From: Bacteroidota bacterium
GTDB lineage: Bacteria > Bacteroidota > Bacteroidia > Bacteroidales > P3
Reading direction: 5' to 3'
Assembly (NCBI GenBank): GCA_023415495.1
Contig: JAEZKK010000023.1
Span: 174,852-238,851 of the forward strand
Length of the DNA: 64,000 bases
In this document: in pieces, positions 62,808 to 64,000 of the stretch
Layout: each line of letters begins with the position of its first letter
Position numbering within the stretch: position 1 is the stretch's first letter
Program-made: the position numbers and the translations under genes
The notes under the pieces: model-generated
Told to the model about the DNA's origin: nothing
Databases searched by the model: none
What the model saw: the letters and a program-made list of their open reading frames with translations, nothing else

Positions 62808-63485
62808 ATGGATAGTTCAAAACAAATTATCGAGCACTTAAAATCAATTGCCAATAACGATATTGCAGAGAAATCAAAATACTTTGGAGTAAAGGCAGAT
62901 AATATTCTTGGCATTTCATCTCCTGAACTAAGAAATATTGCAAAGAAGATTAAGACCAACCATAGCCTTGCTTTAGAACTTTGGAAAGAAGACTATCACG
63001 AAGCTAAGATGTTAAGCACAATTATAGCCGACAAGAAGAAAATCACTAAAAAGGAGATAGACACTTGGGCTGCGGATTTCGATTCATGGGATATTGTGGA
63101 TGGAGCCTGTTATAACCTTATTCGCTATACAGAGTTTTATGATGATATTATCTTTGAGTACTGCAAAAGTCAGGAGGAATATATTCGCAGAACCTCATTT
63201 GCACTAATTGCAGGATTGGCAGTAGGCAGGAAAGATATTAAGGATGAAGAGTTTTTAAAATACCTACCTTTGATTGAGGAATATTCTTTCGATAATAGGA
63301 ATTTTGTTTGGAAAGCAGTCAATTGGGCATTAAGACAAATAGGGAAAAGAAGCCAAGAGCTTTACCCTTACGCATTAGCCCTATCTGAAAAACTATCAAA
63401 TAGCGAAAACCCAGTACAAAGAAAGATTGGAAAAGGAGCCTACAGAGAACTAAAAGACGAAAAAATCATCGCCAGAATAAAATAA
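62808..63485 (+). CDS. DNA alkylation repair protein (AlkD-like HEAT-repeat)
   Basis: 225 residues composed of HEAT-like helical repeats. Recognisable parts: GISSPELRNIAKKIKTNHSLA, LWKEDYHEAKMLSTIIADKK near residue 63, FDSWDIVDGACYNLI near 90 and FVWKAVNWALRQIGKR near 165, matching the AlkC/AlkD glycosylase group that removes alkylated bases. The Trp/Asp residues in DSWDIVD correspond to the active-site region. It lies 6 bases after the phosphatase-family gene. Confidence 0.85.
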   Translation: MDSSKQIIEHLKSIANNDIAEKSKYFGVKADNILGISSPELRNIAKKIKTNHSLALELWKEDYHEAKMLSTIIADKKKITKKEIDTWAADFDSWDIVDGACYNLIRYTEFYDDIIFEYCKSQEEYIRRTSFALIAGLAVGRKDIKDEEFLKYLPLIEEYSFDNRNFVWKAVNWALRQIGKRSQELYPYALALSEKLSNSENPVQRKIGKGAYRELKDEKIIARIK

Positions 63486-63496
63486 GCTATTCCTCT

Positions 63497-63874
63497 ATGA
63501 GATTTGATATTGACTTATATGATTTAATTCTAACCTTAGTATTCAGTAGCATAACTACATTTTTTTTCTTGTTTACAAAGCAACATATTAAGTTTTACAG
63601 AACACTAATTGACCCTATTAGAATAGTAAAGCAAGATATCAAGATGGATAAGTTTTTTATTGTAGTTTTTTTTATCTTTATGTTGTACTCCTATTACAGC
63701 GATATAAATTTTTATAATCAATTCGCAAAAGACTTAGGAAAACCCTTTACAATAAGATTCTTCCCAATATTCTATGTATACACAGGAATCTTATATCTAA
63801 ATTCAAACAAAAGAAACCTAAAACAACTCGAAGAAGACAAAGCAAACAAAGAGAATCAAGAGATTTCTAAATAA
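63497..63874 (+). CDS. Hypothetical membrane protein
   Basis: 125 residues with two to three hydrophobic segments (about 8-26, 50-67 and 84-103) and a charged, disordered C-terminal tail rich in Lys, Glu and Asn. No family is recognised. It lies 11 bases after the AlkD-like gene and probably shares its message. Confidence 0.6.
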   Translation: MRFDIDLYDLILTLVFSSITTFFFLFTKQHIKFYRTLIDPIRIVKQDIKMDKFFIVVFFIFMLYSYYSDINFYNQFAKDLGKPFTIRFFPIFYVYTGILYLNSNKRNLKQLEEDKANKENQEISK

Positions 63875-63958
63875 TACTTCTTGTTTGTGAAAGGAGAAGC
63901 CTTTATTTTAAACTTAGACTTCTTGTCTATAAATTTAGAGGCCTTTATTATCATATCG

Positions 63959-64000
63959 AAATGGCATTTGGCGACGACGAAATGCCATTTCAAAGCGACG
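63959..64000. repeat. Start of palindrome array C (cut by the window end)
   Basis: AAATGGCATTT at 63959-63969 and AAATGCCATTT at 63980-63990 are 11-bp dyads with G or C at the centre, 21 bp apart, each followed by a 10-bp spacer ending GCGACG. The layout is that of arrays A and B with another palindrome sequence. Only two units are seen, so the period rests on one interval. Confidence 0.6.

Overview
The window looks like a chromosomal segment of a low-GC member of the Bacteroidota, most likely the Bacteroidales. Three things point there. Promoters follow the Bacteroidota -7 pattern TAnnTTTG, often followed by CA, and there are no obvious Shine-Dalgarno sequences. Core genes of the type IX secretion system are present (porV, porU, a porP/sprF-like gene, gldJ). 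Several gene families are typical of the phylum (DUF4290 next to murA, DUF5686, the fused TGS-uridine kinase, the PF01637-type AAA ATPase). The CoA transferase and the absence of respiratory genes here fit an anaerobic fermenter, but that is inference.

Layout. 1-9.3 kb: end of a UvrD-like helicase, DUF4290, murA (with Cys replaced by Asp at the active-site position), a small relic of a umuC-type polymerase gene, a compact rsmI-like/rarA/dus/membrane-protein/TfoX/PAS run, then U32 peptidase and pdxJ on the opposite strand. 9.5-29.5 kb: palindrome array A1, recJ, ettA, a DUF5686 outer-membrane protein, a second ABC-F ATPase, tonB, nucleoside kinase, tcdA, purQ, rnhB, an AAA ATPase, an HU-like protein, array A2, a TrmH-family methyltransferase and the rpsF-rpsR-rplI operon. 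29.5-43.3 kb, all on the minus strand: CoA transferase-ruvX-def-TPR lipoprotein, then rimP-nusA-infB-tRNA-Arg-wzz-O-antigen ligase-secA. 43.4-57 kb: lipoproteins, array B1, ispF-porV-porU facing porP-gldJ, then holA and a TonB-dependent receptor. 57-64 kb: array B2, a run of small outer-membrane and lipoprotein genes of unknown role, an RHS-like secreted protein, an endonuclease/exonuclease/phosphatase, an AlkD-like protein, and the start of a further array (C) cut by the window end.

The most unusual content is between genes. Five intergenic loci carry short palindromes repeated at strictly constant spacing: 22 bp in A1 and A2, 23 bp in B1 and B2, and 21 bp in C (two units seen). A1, A2 and B2 share a related 32-nt right end although their palindromes differ, so they look like one dispersed element family with exchangeable repeat units. 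The B copies begin with a promoter-like TATCTTTG followed by a hairpin whose stem differs between copies in a base-pair-preserving way, and B1 ends in a terminator-like hairpin, which suggests a small transcribed RNA. I do not recognise this element family.

A second theme is intrinsic terminator-like hairpins placed directly against the next start codon (rimP, rnhB, the second ABC-F gene, holA). For rimP a promoter lies upstream of the hairpin, so transcription attenuation of the rimP-nusA-infB operon is plausible.
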